From contig NZ_FONA01000014.1 of the NCBI RefSeq assembly GCF_900112795.1, forward strand, positions 1 through 64,000: 64,000 nt of DNA. Reading direction: 5' to 3'. Below the pieces are notes generated by a model. That model was not told where the DNA came from and searched no databases. It saw nothing but the letters and a program-made list of their open reading frames with translations. This DNA is from Thermophagus xiamenensis. GTDB taxonomy: Bacteria; Bacteroidota; Bacteroidia; Bacteroidales; Marinilabiliaceae. This document shows positions 27,986 through 37,434 of the stretch, piece by piece (the stretch's first letter is position 1; each line of letters begins with the position of its first letter). A program made the translations under genes and the position numbers.

Positions 27986-30112
27986 ATGCGAAAAATTAAT
28001 TTAATTAGTACAGTTGCCCTGGCCATCATCATGTCGGCCTGTGGTAACGGAAAGAGTGCACATCAGGACGATGAGGCATTAAAAAACAACCCGTTAATGA
28101 AAGAGAGTACATTACCTTATCATGCGCCCGATTTTGCGGCCATTGAGAATAGCCATTTTAAGCCGGCCCTGGAAGCCGGAATTAAAGAAAAACTGGCAGA
28201 AATAGAGGCTATCGCCAACAATCCGGAACCACCTACTTTCGAAAATACTTTGGTTGCTCTGGAAAAAAGCGGACATACCCTCAACAGGGTTTACGGTATC
28301 TTTAATATGCTTACCGGTGCTAATACCAATCCCGAATTACAGGCGGTGGAAGAAGAAATTGCCCCCAGGATGGCAAGTCTTAGCGATGCCATTTTTCTTA
28401 ATGAGAAAATGTTCCAACGTGTAAAAAGCATCTACAATCAGTTAGACCAGTTGAATTTGGATGCTGAGTCGCGTAGATTGGTGGAGTATTACTATGAAAG
28501 ATTTGTATTAGCAGGAGCCAATTTGTCGCCTGAGGATAAAGAAAAAATGAAAAAACTCAACGAAGAGGAAGCTTTGTTGAGAACTCAATTTGCTAATCGA
28601 TTATTGGCTGCGGCGAAAAAAGGTGCTTTGGTGGTTGAAGATAAAAGCAAATTAAAGGGCCTGTCCGATGCTGAATTGGAAGCCTTAAAACAAGAACGGG
28701 ATGGTAAAACCGTTTATGTGTTGCCTTTGCTCAACACCACACAACAACCCTTGTTCTCTTCGCTCGATGACCGTGAAACCCGTCGCGAGTTGTTTCTTAA
28801 ATCGGTTTCTCGTGCCAGTCAGGGCGATGAAAACGATACCCGGGAAATAATTAAACGTATTGCCAGCATTAGAGCTGAGCAGGCGCAATTGCTCGGTTTT
28901 AAAAATTATGCCGAGTGGAACCTGAAAGACCAAATGGCACAAACGCCTGAAGCCGCCAATAAATTTATGGCCGAGTTGGTCCCCGCTACGGTTGCCAAAG
29001 CCAAAAAAGAAGCTCAGGAACTACAAAAGTTGATTGACAGGGAAGGCGGTAACTTCAAACTTGAACCCTGGGACTGGAGTTATTACGCTGCCAAATTGCA
29101 AAAAGCCAAATATGATTTGGACGAAAATGAAATAAAGCCCTACTTTGAGCTTAACCGCGTACTCGAAGACGGTGTCTTCTTCGCTGCCACCAAACTTTAT
29201 GGCATTACCTTTAAAGAACGGCATGACATTCCCGTGTATAGTGATGATATGAGGGTTTTTGAAATTTTTAATGAAGATGGCAGTGCTGTCGGACTTTTTT
29301 ATGTTGACTATTTTAAACGTGATAATAAAGCCGGTGGTGCATGGATGAGTGAAATAATTGGTCAGTCACGACTGCTGAATCAAAAGCCTGTAATTTATAA
29401 TGTATGTAATTTCCCTAAACCGGCCGAAGGTGAGCCTGCTCTGCTCACTTACGATAATGTTACTACCATGTTCCATGAATTCGGACATGCTTTGCACGGC
29501 CTGCTCTCTGACCAAAAATATCCCAGTTTGGCCGGAACCAATGTATCACGCGATTTTGTGGAATTACCTTCTCAAATCAATGAGCATTGGGCTTTGTATC
29601 CCGAAGTATTTAACAACTATGCCAAACATTACAAGACCGGTGAGCCCATGCCCAAAGAGTTGGTAGATAAAGTGGTGAAAGCCTCTAAATTTAACCAGGG
29701 TTTTGCATTGGCAGAAGTGTTGGCTGCGGCAGGGCTCGATATGCAATGGCATACCATAACTACTGATACATCAATTGACGATGTGGAGGCCTTCGAAAAA
29801 CAGGCTCTGGAAAATATTAATCTACTTATTCCGCAGATTCCACCAAGATATTCTTCACCCTATTTCTTGCATATCTGGGGACATGGCTATGCCGCCGGAT
29901 ACTACGCCTATCTGTGGGCCGAAATGCTCGATAACGATGCTTTCGCATGGTTCATGGAAAATGGTGGCCTTACTCGTGAAAATGGCCAACGATTCCGTGA
30001 AATGATTCTTTCACGTGGAAATTCAGAGGATTTACATAAAATGTTTGTTGATTTCCGTGGCAAAGAACCTGATATTACCCCCATGCTTAAACATCGTGGA
30101 TTGATTGATTAA
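27986..30112 (+). CDS. M3 family metallopeptidase, Dcp-like lipoprotein
   Basis: A 708-residue peptidyl-dipeptidase/oligopeptidase A-type enzyme. A lipoprotein signal (IIMSACGNGKS, Cys near 19) precedes a helical domain and the zinc motif HEFGHALHG at residues 497-505, with the third ligand glutamate expected about 28 residues on (FVELPSQINEHW). The C-terminal motif HIWGHGYAAGYYAYLWAEML is the usual substrate-binding Tyr/Gly region. It removes dipeptides from peptide C-termini, here probably anchored in the periplasm or outer membrane. It ends on a strong terminator. Confidence 0.94.
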   Translation: MRKINLISTVALAIIMSACGNGKSAHQDDEALKNNPLMKESTLPYHAPDFAAIENSHFKPALEAGIKEKLAEIEAIANNPEPPTFENTLVALEKSGHTLNRVYGIFNMLTGANTNPELQAVEEEIAPRMASLSDAIFLNEKMFQRVKSIYNQLDQLNLDAESRRLVEYYYERFVLAGANLSPEDKEKMKKLNEEEALLRTQFANRLLAAAKKGALVVEDKSKLKGLSDAELEALKQERDGKTVYVLPLLNTTQQPLFSSLDDRETRRELFLKSVSRASQGDENDTREIIKRIASIRAEQAQLLGFKNYAEWNLKDQMAQTPEAANKFMAELVPATVAKAKKEAQELQKLIDREGGNFKLEPWDWSYYAAKLQKAKYDLDENEIKPYFELNRVLEDGVFFAATKLYGITFKERHDIPVYSDDMRVFEIFNEDGSAVGLFYVDYFKRDNKAGGAWMSEIIGQSRLLNQKPVIYNVCNFPKPAEGEPALLTYDNVTTMFHEFGHALHGLLSDQKYPSLAGTNVSRDFVELPSQINEHWALYPEVFNNYAKHYKTGEPMPKELVDKVVKASKFNQGFALAEVLAAAGLDMQWHTITTDTSIDDVEAFEKQALENINLLIPQIPPRYSSPYFLHIWGHGYAAGYYAYLWAEMLDNDAFAWFMENGGLTRENGQRFREMILSRGNSEDLHKMFVDFRGKEPDITPMLKHRGLID

Positions 30113-30140
30113 CATAAAAATCCGAAAGAATATCTTCACA

Positions 30141-30191
30141 GGCCGGGAAGAACGCCAATGGTTTGGCTGATTCTTCCTGGCTTTCTTTTTT
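30141..30191 (+). terminator. terminator of the M3 peptidase gene
   Basis: GCCGGGAAGAA pairs with TTCTTCCTGGC, with an inner GCCAA/TTGGC stem, and is followed by TTTCTTTTTTG. It lies about 30 bases after the stop codon. Confidence 0.85.
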
Positions 30192-30495
30192 GTAGGATTG
30201 GGTCCCCCAAAAAATGGTCTGGAATTTCTTCTGTTTTGTCGACAATAGTCCACGGCTGGTCGATTCCATTTTTTTCCGGAGGTTTACGCATCAATATTTG
30301 TATCACAAATAATAAGGTAAGCATGAAAAATAGAATAAATTTGGGGTTAGGGTAGTTTTCGCAACAAAGAAACTCTGTTTTGAATAGAAATGGCTTTTCA
30401 TTAATTGAACAGCGTATAACGAGGTCTTTTCCTGTGTTGATTAGCTTTTTTTACGATTTCCGGAATTTCTTTGGGCGAAAACATTTTTCGAATGA

Positions 30496-30532
30496 GGCTG
30501 ATAATTTTAAAGTTATCAGCCTTATTCTTTTT
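30496..30532 (+). terminator. orphan terminator hairpin
   Basis: A perfect nine-pair stem GGCTGATAA / TTATCAGCC with an 8-base loop is followed by TTATTCTTTTTTTT. No convincing gene lies between it and the previous terminator at 30191, so it may end a small RNA or short transcript of the 30192-30495 stretch. Confidence 0.75.
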
Positions 30533-30658
30533 TTTGTTTTTGTCTTCAGCTTTAATGGCTTATCTTTATTACTGATGCTTATAATTTGTCCTTTTTTATT
30601 CTTTCGGTGTGAAAATGATTATTAATTTTATGGTTCATTTTTAATTTTCACTTGCCAA

Positions 30659-31603
30659 ATGTTCTTTATTGCAGACCTTCATGTACATTCCCGCTTTTCA
30701 CGAGCTACCAGTAAAAATCTGAATTTGGAGGCGTTATATCAGTGGGCACGGATTAAAGGAATCAATGTTGTTGGAACGGGAGATTTTACACATCCCCAAT
30801 GGTTTAAGGAGATTCAGGAAAAACTGGAGCCCGATGGTTCCGGTTTCTTTAAGATGAAAAATCCGCCTCGTGAACCGGGGTTGCCGGGTGCAAAGGTGAG
30901 TGACACTACAGTACGCTTTTGTTTGTCTTCCGAAATCAGTTCCATCTATAAATATGGTGATAAGGTGCGGAAAAATCATAACTTGATTTTTGCACCCGAT
31001 TTGGAGACCGTTTCCGAAATTAATGCCCGCCTATCTCAAATCGGTAATTTGACCGCCGACGGACGACCAATCCTGGGCCTGCCATCTCGCGACCTGCTGG
31101 AAATCATTACCGAATGTTCTGAGCGTTCTTATTTAATTCCTGCTCATGTATGGACGCCTTGGTTTAGTACTTTGGGCTCGAAGGGTGGTTATGACAGTGT
31201 AGATGAGTGTTTCAGAGATTTGTCTCATCTGATTTTTGCATTGGAAACGGGTTTGTCGTCCGATCCTGCCATGAACTGGCATTGGAGTGCCCTGGACCGT
31301 TTTGCCCTCATATCCAATTCCGATGCTCATTCAGCACAAAAGTTGGGCAGAGAGGCTACATTGTTCGATACCGAAATGAGTTACGACGCCATGTTTCACG
31401 CCCTAAAAAGCCGTGACGGATTTTTGGGTACTTATGAATTTTTTCCTCAGGAAGGAAAATACCATCTGGATGGACACCGAAAGTGCGGCGTTTCTCTGAA
31501 CCCATCTCAAACTAACTATCGTTCTTCGGGATCGCCGATGTTCCCCCAAAAGAAAAAATTAAGAGTGGCGATAACGGGATGGTCACTTCTTTACAGGAAT
31601 TAA
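30659..31603 (+). CDS. EndoQ-like PHP-domain nuclease, C-terminus possibly degraded
   Basis: A 314-residue protein with a PHP fold: ADLHVHSRFSRATS at residues 5-18, GTGDFTHPQW near 40, HNLIFAPD, and ISNSDAHS near 223. This follows endonuclease Q, which nicks at deaminated bases. EndoQ normally ends in a zinc finger with two CxxC-type pairs and an ELADR motif. Here only HRKCGVSLNPS remains before the frame diverges. It overlaps the UvrD-like gene by 25 bases in another frame. In relatives these two activities may be neighbours or fused; a frameshift at 31500-31580 is possible. Confidence 0.78.
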   Translation: MFFIADLHVHSRFSRATSKNLNLEALYQWARIKGINVVGTGDFTHPQWFKEIQEKLEPDGSGFFKMKNPPREPGLPGAKVSDTTVRFCLSSEISSIYKYGDKVRKNHNLIFAPDLETVSEINARLSQIGNLTADGRPILGLPSRDLLEIITECSERSYLIPAHVWTPWFSTLGSKGGYDSVDECFRDLSHLIFALETGLSSDPAMNWHWSALDRFALISNSDAHSAQKLGREATLFDTEMSYDAMFHALKSRDGFLGTYEFFPQEGKYHLDGHRKCGVSLNPSQTNYRSSGSPMFPQKKKLRVAITGWSLLYRN

Positions 31604-33513
31604 GTGCTGTTGCTGATTCTGACCCGAAAACTGAATATAAAGGGTTGAATGAGGAGCAAAAAAAAGTTAGAGATATTCTTACCGGTGCGGTGTTGGTCAA
31701 AGCAGGACCCGGAACCGGAAAAACAAGGACTATGATCCATTGGATACAAAACCAAATAGCCAATGGGGGTGTTAAGCCAAATGAAATAATTGCCATCACA
31801 TTTACCAATAAGGCTGCCGATGAAATAGAAGAACGTTTGGATAACATTGTAGGTAATGATACGGAGAAGGTCACTGCCGGCACTTTCCATTCTATTGCCT
31901 GGAAGATGTTAAGAGATCATTCCCCAAATTTGAAGGTGATTTTCGATGAAAACAATCGGCTCTCAATCTTACGTCTTCTTTTTCCTGAGCTGGGCAACAA
32001 GCAATGTCGCGGTCTTTCTCAACGAATGGCGGCATTCTTTGAGGGGCGGCAGGTGGAGCAAGAGGCGTCTTTCCCGGAATATGTCTCAGGTTATCGTGAA
32101 TATCTGTTGCAACAAGGTGCAGTGGATATTTCCGATATTATTGGTCAACTGGTTTTATTTTGGAAAGAAAACCCGGAAGCTTTACAATATCATCGAAAAA
32201 GAGTTAGAGCCATTGCCATCGACGAATTTCAGGATATCAATGCCATCCAATATGAGTTTATTCGTCTTTTAGGGAAGGATTGTAATATTCTGGCCATTGG
32301 TGATCCCGATCAATCTATTTATGGCTTCAGGGGGTCGGATGTGAGGCTTTTCTTCCGGTTCCAAAATGAATTTAAGCCTGAGACCATTAGTCTTGCCCGA
32401 AATTACAGAAGCATACCTGCTGTAGTTAACGCTGCCTCGGCACTGATTCGACACAATACCCTTCGAAGTGGTGTTTCTTTACATCCGCAAAGAGAGGGAG
32501 TACAAAAGATTTCTGTTTTCAATGGCGCAACATGCGCGCATGAGGCTGATTTTATCCTTCATGAGATCGAAAAATTAGTGGGTGGGTTCAATCTGCTTTC
32601 AAGCGCAGAAGCTTTTGACGGAAATTATGCCTTTTCAGATATTGCAGTCCTCTACCGCACCCATCAGGTGGGACGACAGTTGCATGAGAAGCTGAAAAAG
32701 GCCAATATTCCGGTGGTGATGGCCGATGGAAACAGATGGTTGTCGGAACCGCCTTTCTCGATTCTTACCAATACAATCCGTCTTTTTCTGAATCCCGATA
32801 ACCGGATAGCGTTGGAAGATATTTTACATGTATTGTCAAACTCTAATTCGGAAAATGTGCGGGCGTTTATGGTCCGTCTATTCGACAAAAACGAAGATTG
32901 GCGCCAGGCTGCCTGTTCTTATTTTAATGGTAAGTTTTTGGAAAGATGGAAAGAATGGCTCGGCTTGTATAAGGAAATACCTGATATTTTGAAGCAATCA
33001 GGTGTTAAGGGATTGGCAGAAAAGGTCTTTGAACTTTATCTCTCAGCTGATATTGACAATCCTGAGCAACAACTAAAAATGGATACCATTCTTTCACAAG
33101 CTTCTGATGCCGGAGCTGATATCGCCGGGTTTTTGGAGGATGCACTTCTGGATCCTTTTACCGACCCTGTCCTAAACGGCAATAATGGTATCCGGTTATT
33201 AACTTTTCATGCTGCCAAAGGATTGGAGTTCCCCGTGGTTTTCCTGTGTGGTGCGGAAGAGGGTATTACACCAGCCAACCATTCCGACAGCAAAAGGGAA
33301 GAGGAGCGACGTCTGTTTTATGTTGCCATGACTCGTGCCCGCGATAAATTATATGTAACATGGGCATCAAGGCGAAAAATTTTCGGCAAGGAATGCGACC
33401 AAAAACCATCATCATTTATTTCAGAAATTCCCTCGCAGCTGATTGAGCGGGTATTTCCTTCTCGTAAATCTAAGATAAAGGCCGATCCTGACACGCAACT
33501 TTCATTGTTTTAG
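31579..33513 (+). CDS. UvrD/Rep-type DNA helicase
   Basis: A 644-residue superfamily 1A helicase. Walker A is AGPGTGKTRT (42-51), motif Ia ITFTNKAADEIEERL, motif II IDEFQDIN, motif III GDPDQSIYGFRGS, motif V TFHAAKGLEFPVV and motif VI VAMTRARDK, all intact. It is short of UvrD (about 720) but complete in motifs. It starts inside the EndoQ-like ORF and shares its strand, so the two are probably co-translated for DNA repair. The ATG at 31579 follows an open stretch in the same frame back to 31516. Confidence 0.9.
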   Translation: MVTSLQELSAVADSDPKTEYKGLNEEQKKVRDILTGAVLVKAGPGTGKTRTMIHWIQNQIANGGVKPNEIIAITFTNKAADEIEERLDNIVGNDTEKVTAGTFHSIAWKMLRDHSPNLKVIFDENNRLSILRLLFPELGNKQCRGLSQRMAAFFEGRQVEQEASFPEYVSGYREYLLQQGAVDISDIIGQLVLFWKENPEALQYHRKRVRAIAIDEFQDINAIQYEFIRLLGKDCNILAIGDPDQSIYGFRGSDVRLFFRFQNEFKPETISLARNYRSIPAVVNAASALIRHNTLRSGVSLHPQREGVQKISVFNGATCAHEADFILHEIEKLVGGFNLLSSAEAFDGNYAFSDIAVLYRTHQVGRQLHEKLKKANIPVVMADGNRWLSEPPFSILTNTIRLFLNPDNRIALEDILHVLSNSNSENVRAFMVRLFDKNEDWRQAACSYFNGKFLERWKEWLGLYKEIPDILKQSGVKGLAEKVFELYLSADIDNPEQQLKMDTILSQASDAGADIAGFLEDALLDPFTDPVLNGNNGIRLLTFHAAKGLEFPVVFLCGAEEGITPANHSDSKREEERRLFYVAMTRARDKLYVTWASRRKIFGKECDQKPSSFISEIPSQLIERVFPSRKSKIKADPDTQLSLF

Positions 33514-33581
33514 TGGCGCATTAACGCTGCCATGCATAGTGCATTCCGAACAATATCCCGGAAATCCCAAACTATTTTTAT

Positions 33582-33590
33582 TATCTTCGC
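33582..33590 (+). promoter_or_regulatory. -7-like box before topoisomerase III
   Basis: TATCTTCGC resembles TAnnTTTG with one change and lies 30 bases before the ATG at 33619. It falls within the longer ORF that begins at 33532, which supports the 33619 start. Confidence 0.4.
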
Positions 33591-33618
33591 ACTACATCTG
33601 AACAATCTCATCCGTTTT

Positions 33619-35994
33619 ATGAAGGTATGTATAGCCGAAAAACCCTCGGTAGCCAGAGAAATTGCACGCGTATTGGGTGCAAGACACCAGCGCGACGGTT
33701 ATTTTGAAGGAAACAACTACTGTGTTACCTGGACTTTCGGACATCTATGCACACTTAAAGAACCTCATGACTATACCCCCGACTGGAAACGATGGCGTCT
33801 CAACACATTGCCTATCATTCCCGAAAAGTTTGGCATTAAACTGCTGAGCAATCAGGGAGTGATGAAGCAGTTTAAAATCATAGCCCGCCTCGTGGAAGAG
33901 GCCGAGGAAGTGATTAACTGCGGTGATGCAGGCCAGGAGGGAGAGCTGATTCAACGATGGGTTTTGCAAAAGGCCGGGTGTAAATGTCCCGTAAAACGGC
34001 TGTGGGTATCTTCGCTTACCGAAGAGGCCTTAAAAGAAGGGTTTGATAAGCTTTACGATGCTTCAGACTTTGATCGTTTGTATGCTGCGGGCAGTATGCG
34101 TGCCATTGGCGACTGGCTGCTGGGTATTAATGCTACCCGGCTTTATACGCTTAAATATGGTCAACAAGGACAGGTCTTATCCATCGGGAGGGTTCAAACA
34201 CCAACTTTGGCATTGATAGTTCAGCGACAGAAAGAGATTGATAACTTTGTGCCACAACCTTATTGGGAATTAAAAACCATTTATAAAAATGTAACTTTTT
34301 CGGCTGCAGAAGGGAGATTCTTTAAAAAGGAAGAAGCTCAACAGGCTCTGGAAATTATCAAAAATAAACCTTTTGAAATTACCAGCTTTAAACGGAAAAA
34401 AGGAAAAGAAGCCCCGCCACGACTCTTTGACTTGACGGCTCTTCAGGTGGAATGCAACCGACGTTTCGGATTTTCGGCCGACGAGACGCTTAAAATCATT
34501 CAATCGCTTTACGAAAAAAAGGTTACAACCTATCCGCGTGTCGACACCACTTTTCTGAGCAATGACATTTACCCTAAAATTCCGGGTATTCTCAAGGGAC
34601 TAAAACCTTACGAACAGCTGGTGCAACCCTTACTCGGGAAAAAAATCAAAAAATCCAAAAAGGTTTTTGACGATAAAAAGGTTACCGACCACCATGCCAT
34701 CATTCCTACAGGACAAATACCGGCAGGACTTAGTCGTAACGAAAAATTGGTCTTCGATCGGGTGGCCCGGCGCTTTATTGCGGCTTTCTGGCCCGACAGC
34801 ATCATTTCAACTACCACCGTCGAAGGAATCGTGGAAACAGTGAAATTTAAAACTTCCGGAAAACAAATTCTTGATCCCGGCTGGCGAAAAGTATTTCAAA
34901 CCGGCTCTGACACAAATCCCGGAGATGATGACAATGTGTTGCCTGAATTTGAAAAGGGAGAAAGCGGTCCACATGAGCCCGACCTGCAGGAAAAAGAGAC
35001 ACAGCCGCCCAAGCCCTATACCGAAGCCACTTTGTTGAGGGCTATGGAAACCGCAGGAAAACAGGTGGATGACGAGGAACTACGAGACCTTATGAAAGAA
35101 AACGGCATAGGAAGGCCATCAACACGCGCTGCCATCATCGAAACGCTTTTTAAACGTCGGTACATTACCAAAAACAGAAAAAGCCTGGTACCCACCATCA
35201 CGGGCATTCAACTGATAGATACCATCCGAAATGACCTGCTTAAGTCGGTGGAATTGACCGGTATGTGGGAGAAAAAATTACGTGACATTGAAAACGGCAA
35301 ATACGATGTGAAAGCCTTCATGGAGGAAATGAAGGTTATGGTTAACGAGGTGGTTACCGTGGTTAAAAACGATTATTCTCAACACAAAATTGAGGTTACT
35401 GAAGAGCTTTTAAAAGAAGCCAAAGCCCGAAATAAGCAACATAACCAATCTAAAGACGACAATCCGGAGAAAATAGCTTGTCCGCGTTGTGGCCGGGGCG
35501 TCATGCTCAAAGGCAAACAATATTGGGGCTGCTCACGCTATAAAGAGGGGTGTAAAACATTAATCCCTTTTGAGTATTTAAATAAGAAGTTGACAGACAA
35601 GCAGATTGAGACACTTCTGAGAAATGGTAAAACAGGTCTTATTAAAGGGTTCGAATTAAATGGGGAAAAGGTGGATGGTAAGCTCTGGCTCGATGACAAC
35701 TATCAGCTCCGGCTCGAAAAATACGAGACACCCGAGTGGATTTGTCCGGCATGCAAACAGGGGCGTATTGTAAAAGGTAAAAATGCTTGGGGCTGTATCC
35801 GTTATCGGGAAGGTTGTCGGGTTATTATTCCTTTTGTATTTATGGGCAAAAAACTTACCGAAAAGCAGGCCGAAACATTGATTCTTAAAGGTAAAACCAA
35901 TGTGCTGAAAGGATTTAAAGCTGAGGATGGCACCGAAAAAAAAGGAAGACTTATCTGGAATGATGATTTCCGGGTGGTGCTCGATGAACGGTAA
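33619..35994 (+). CDS. topB: DNA topoisomerase III with duplicated C-terminal zinc modules
   Basis: 791 residues from the ATG at 33619 (MKVCIAEKPSVAREIARVLG), the universal start of the Toprim domain; an upstream ATG at 33532 adds 29 residues that are not conserved in the family. The catalytic tyrosine is Tyr305 in YPRVDT, and CGDAGQEGELIQRW is the Toprim acidic motif. The C-terminus has two tandem modules, each a CxxC...C zinc ribbon (starting Cys621 and Cys709) plus a GK[KT]...LxGK segment. It relaxes or decatenates DNA and often works with a helicase; here a UvrD-like helicase lies directly upstream. Confidence 0.93.
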   Translation: MKVCIAEKPSVAREIARVLGARHQRDGYFEGNNYCVTWTFGHLCTLKEPHDYTPDWKRWRLNTLPIIPEKFGIKLLSNQGVMKQFKIIARLVEEAEEVINCGDAGQEGELIQRWVLQKAGCKCPVKRLWVSSLTEEALKEGFDKLYDASDFDRLYAAGSMRAIGDWLLGINATRLYTLKYGQQGQVLSIGRVQTPTLALIVQRQKEIDNFVPQPYWELKTIYKNVTFSAAEGRFFKKEEAQQALEIIKNKPFEITSFKRKKGKEAPPRLFDLTALQVECNRRFGFSADETLKIIQSLYEKKVTTYPRVDTTFLSNDIYPKIPGILKGLKPYEQLVQPLLGKKIKKSKKVFDDKKVTDHHAIIPTGQIPAGLSRNEKLVFDRVARRFIAAFWPDSIISTTTVEGIVETVKFKTSGKQILDPGWRKVFQTGSDTNPGDDDNVLPEFEKGESGPHEPDLQEKETQPPKPYTEATLLRAMETAGKQVDDEELRDLMKENGIGRPSTRAAIIETLFKRRYITKNRKSLVPTITGIQLIDTIRNDLLKSVELTGMWEKKLRDIENGKYDVKAFMEEMKVMVNEVVTVVKNDYSQHKIEVTEELLKEAKARNKQHNQSKDDNPEKIACPRCGRGVMLKGKQYWGCSRYKEGCKTLIPFEYLNKKLTDKQIETLLRNGKTGLIKGFELNGEKVDGKLWLDDNYQLRLEKYETPEWICPACKQGRIVKGKNAWGCIRYREGCRVIIPFVFMGKKLTEKQAETLILKGKTNVLKGFKAEDGTEKKGRLIWNDDFRVVLDER

Positions 35995-36122
35995 GAAAAA
36001 ATTGAGAAACATTTTATTTGAATGGGATTGAGGATGATAGGGAAGAGTATTGAATAATCTTCTTTTTTTGATGTCTGTTTCTTATTATCGCACTTAAGGT
36101 TTGATATAAATCCCATAAACCC

Positions 36123-36824
36123 ATGTCCCGTAAAGAGTTTGAGCAATTATTGCCTTTGTTGGAAGATATCCCTGAAAAGGAGGTGATACGTCCGCACATT
36201 CCGGTAGCTGTTGAGCTTCAGGAAGCAGAAAACCTCTATTGGTGGTGCCAAAACGATAAGGAACCGTTAGTGGCATCCGGTCTTGACTGGTCAGTGGTGG
36301 AATCGTTGCCTGAGAGGACTGATGCCTGCCGATATGCCGAAAGTGTATGGAAACAATATTACCATTCCCGAAAGGAACGTAATAGTCTGCTGAGAAAAAA
36401 AATACGGGAAGGATTTGCCCTTCGAACCCGATTGCTTCAATTTTTCGACTTTGCCTTTCGGAATGATTCCGGCTGGAAAGGTAAATCACGTGCCATTAAA
36501 AATAGCAGGAAAAATGTGGCGATGATTCAGCATCTTATTGATTTATCGGTTATTGGTAAAGCAAATGCGAAAATTTTGGAAGCAATAAGTTTTGATATGT
36601 CTTTGCTCGATGCAGCCGTCCGCAAAAGTGAAGAACTGGCCTACATGTATGCCCAACATAATGATGAGGTAGCTAAGCAGAACCGGTTAATGGATTTAAG
36701 AAACCGTAGTTATACCTACCTTAAACAGGCCATGATTACCATTAGGGAACATGGTCGATTTGCTTTCCGTGACTGTCCCGGTCGGCGAAAAGGGTACATT
36801 TCTCATTACAGGAAGCTGCATTGA
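36123..36824 (+). CDS. hypothetical protein, 233 aa
   Basis: A soluble, mostly helical and strongly charged protein, rich in Arg, Lys and Glu. I do not assign it to a named family, although its C-terminal pattern (RSYTYLKQAM..IRE.GRFAFRD...R.KGYIS.Y) resembles conserved hypothetical proteins I recall from Bacteroidota. It has no signal peptide or membrane segment. It starts 128 bases after topoisomerase III on the same strand. An array of 21-bp tandem repeats begins about 97 bases after its stop. A nucleic-acid-binding role is only a guess from charge and context. Confidence 0.8.
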   Translation: MSRKEFEQLLPLLEDIPEKEVIRPHIPVAVELQEAENLYWWCQNDKEPLVASGLDWSVVESLPERTDACRYAESVWKQYYHSRKERNSLLRKKIREGFALRTRLLQFFDFAFRNDSGWKGKSRAIKNSRKNVAMIQHLIDLSVIGKANAKILEAISFDMSLLDAAVRKSEELAYMYAQHNDEVAKQNRLMDLRNRSYTYLKQAMITIREHGRFAFRDCPGRRKGYISHYRKLH

Positions 36825-36920
36825 TTTTTTCTGTGGCTTAAAGCCGCATCTTCTTAAATAAGTTTTCAATACCCTTTCTAATTTTCTTACTTTCCGGTAA
36901 AAAATATAACTTTCCTCATG

Positions 36921-37046
36921 GTGGGGGACAAATAAATTTAAATGGGGAACTAATAATTTTTACTGGGGAATGTATAATTTTTAATGGGGAACAAGTAAAT
37001 TCAAATGGGGAATAAATAAACCAAAACCGGATAAGTAAATTTTTAG
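36921..37046. repeat. 21-bp tandem repeat array, six units
   Basis: The motif TGGGGAAYAARTAAATTYAAA recurs with an exact period of 21 bases: TGGGG starts at 36922, 36943, 36964, 36985 and 37006, and a degenerate CCGG unit at 37027. Units differ at several positions but keep the spacing. Read in one plus-strand frame the units give a heptapeptide W-G-T-N-K-F-K-like series, interrupted by a TAA at the end of unit 3. The array lies in the 610-base gap 36825-37434, which has no supportable gene. Confidence 0.85.
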
Positions 37047-37434
37047 TTAATATTTGCTTAATAAAACGGAGGAACCACACAATAAAAAAAGAAATACCAT
37101 TTTGAAAAAAGCGAATAAAAAAGGTGCAGGTAAGAAGCTAAATTTTAGATGGGCTACAATGTTTTTTATCAATCGGAGTCAATTACTGTATTATCTTATT
37201 AATTGTAACATCATGCCTATTGCAACAAGCATTATAAATTCAAAAGGTAATTCAATCAGCTCAAACTTTTTATTCCATTAATGTTTATTTTGGTCGTTGG
37301 GCCTTGGTCGAATAGTGTTGAATATTTGTGTATATGCATTAATCCTAAATCCATATGTAAAGGCAAAATATTTTTAAAATTGTTGATTCCTCGTCCTTTC
37401 TAATAACCTAATAACCTAATGGCCTGATTTAATC

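Noticed and set aside
30380-30625. 81-codon ORF in the gap before the EndoQ-like gene
   Set aside because: It runs through the terminator hairpin at 30496 and has no recognisable pattern.
36921-37046. CRISPR array from the 21-bp repeats
   Set aside because: There are no unique spacers; the units are contiguous, only 21 bp, and no cas gene is nearby.
37054-37281. 75-codon ORF after the tandem repeats
   Set aside because: Low-complexity, AT-driven composition with no motif or start context; it is probably chance.
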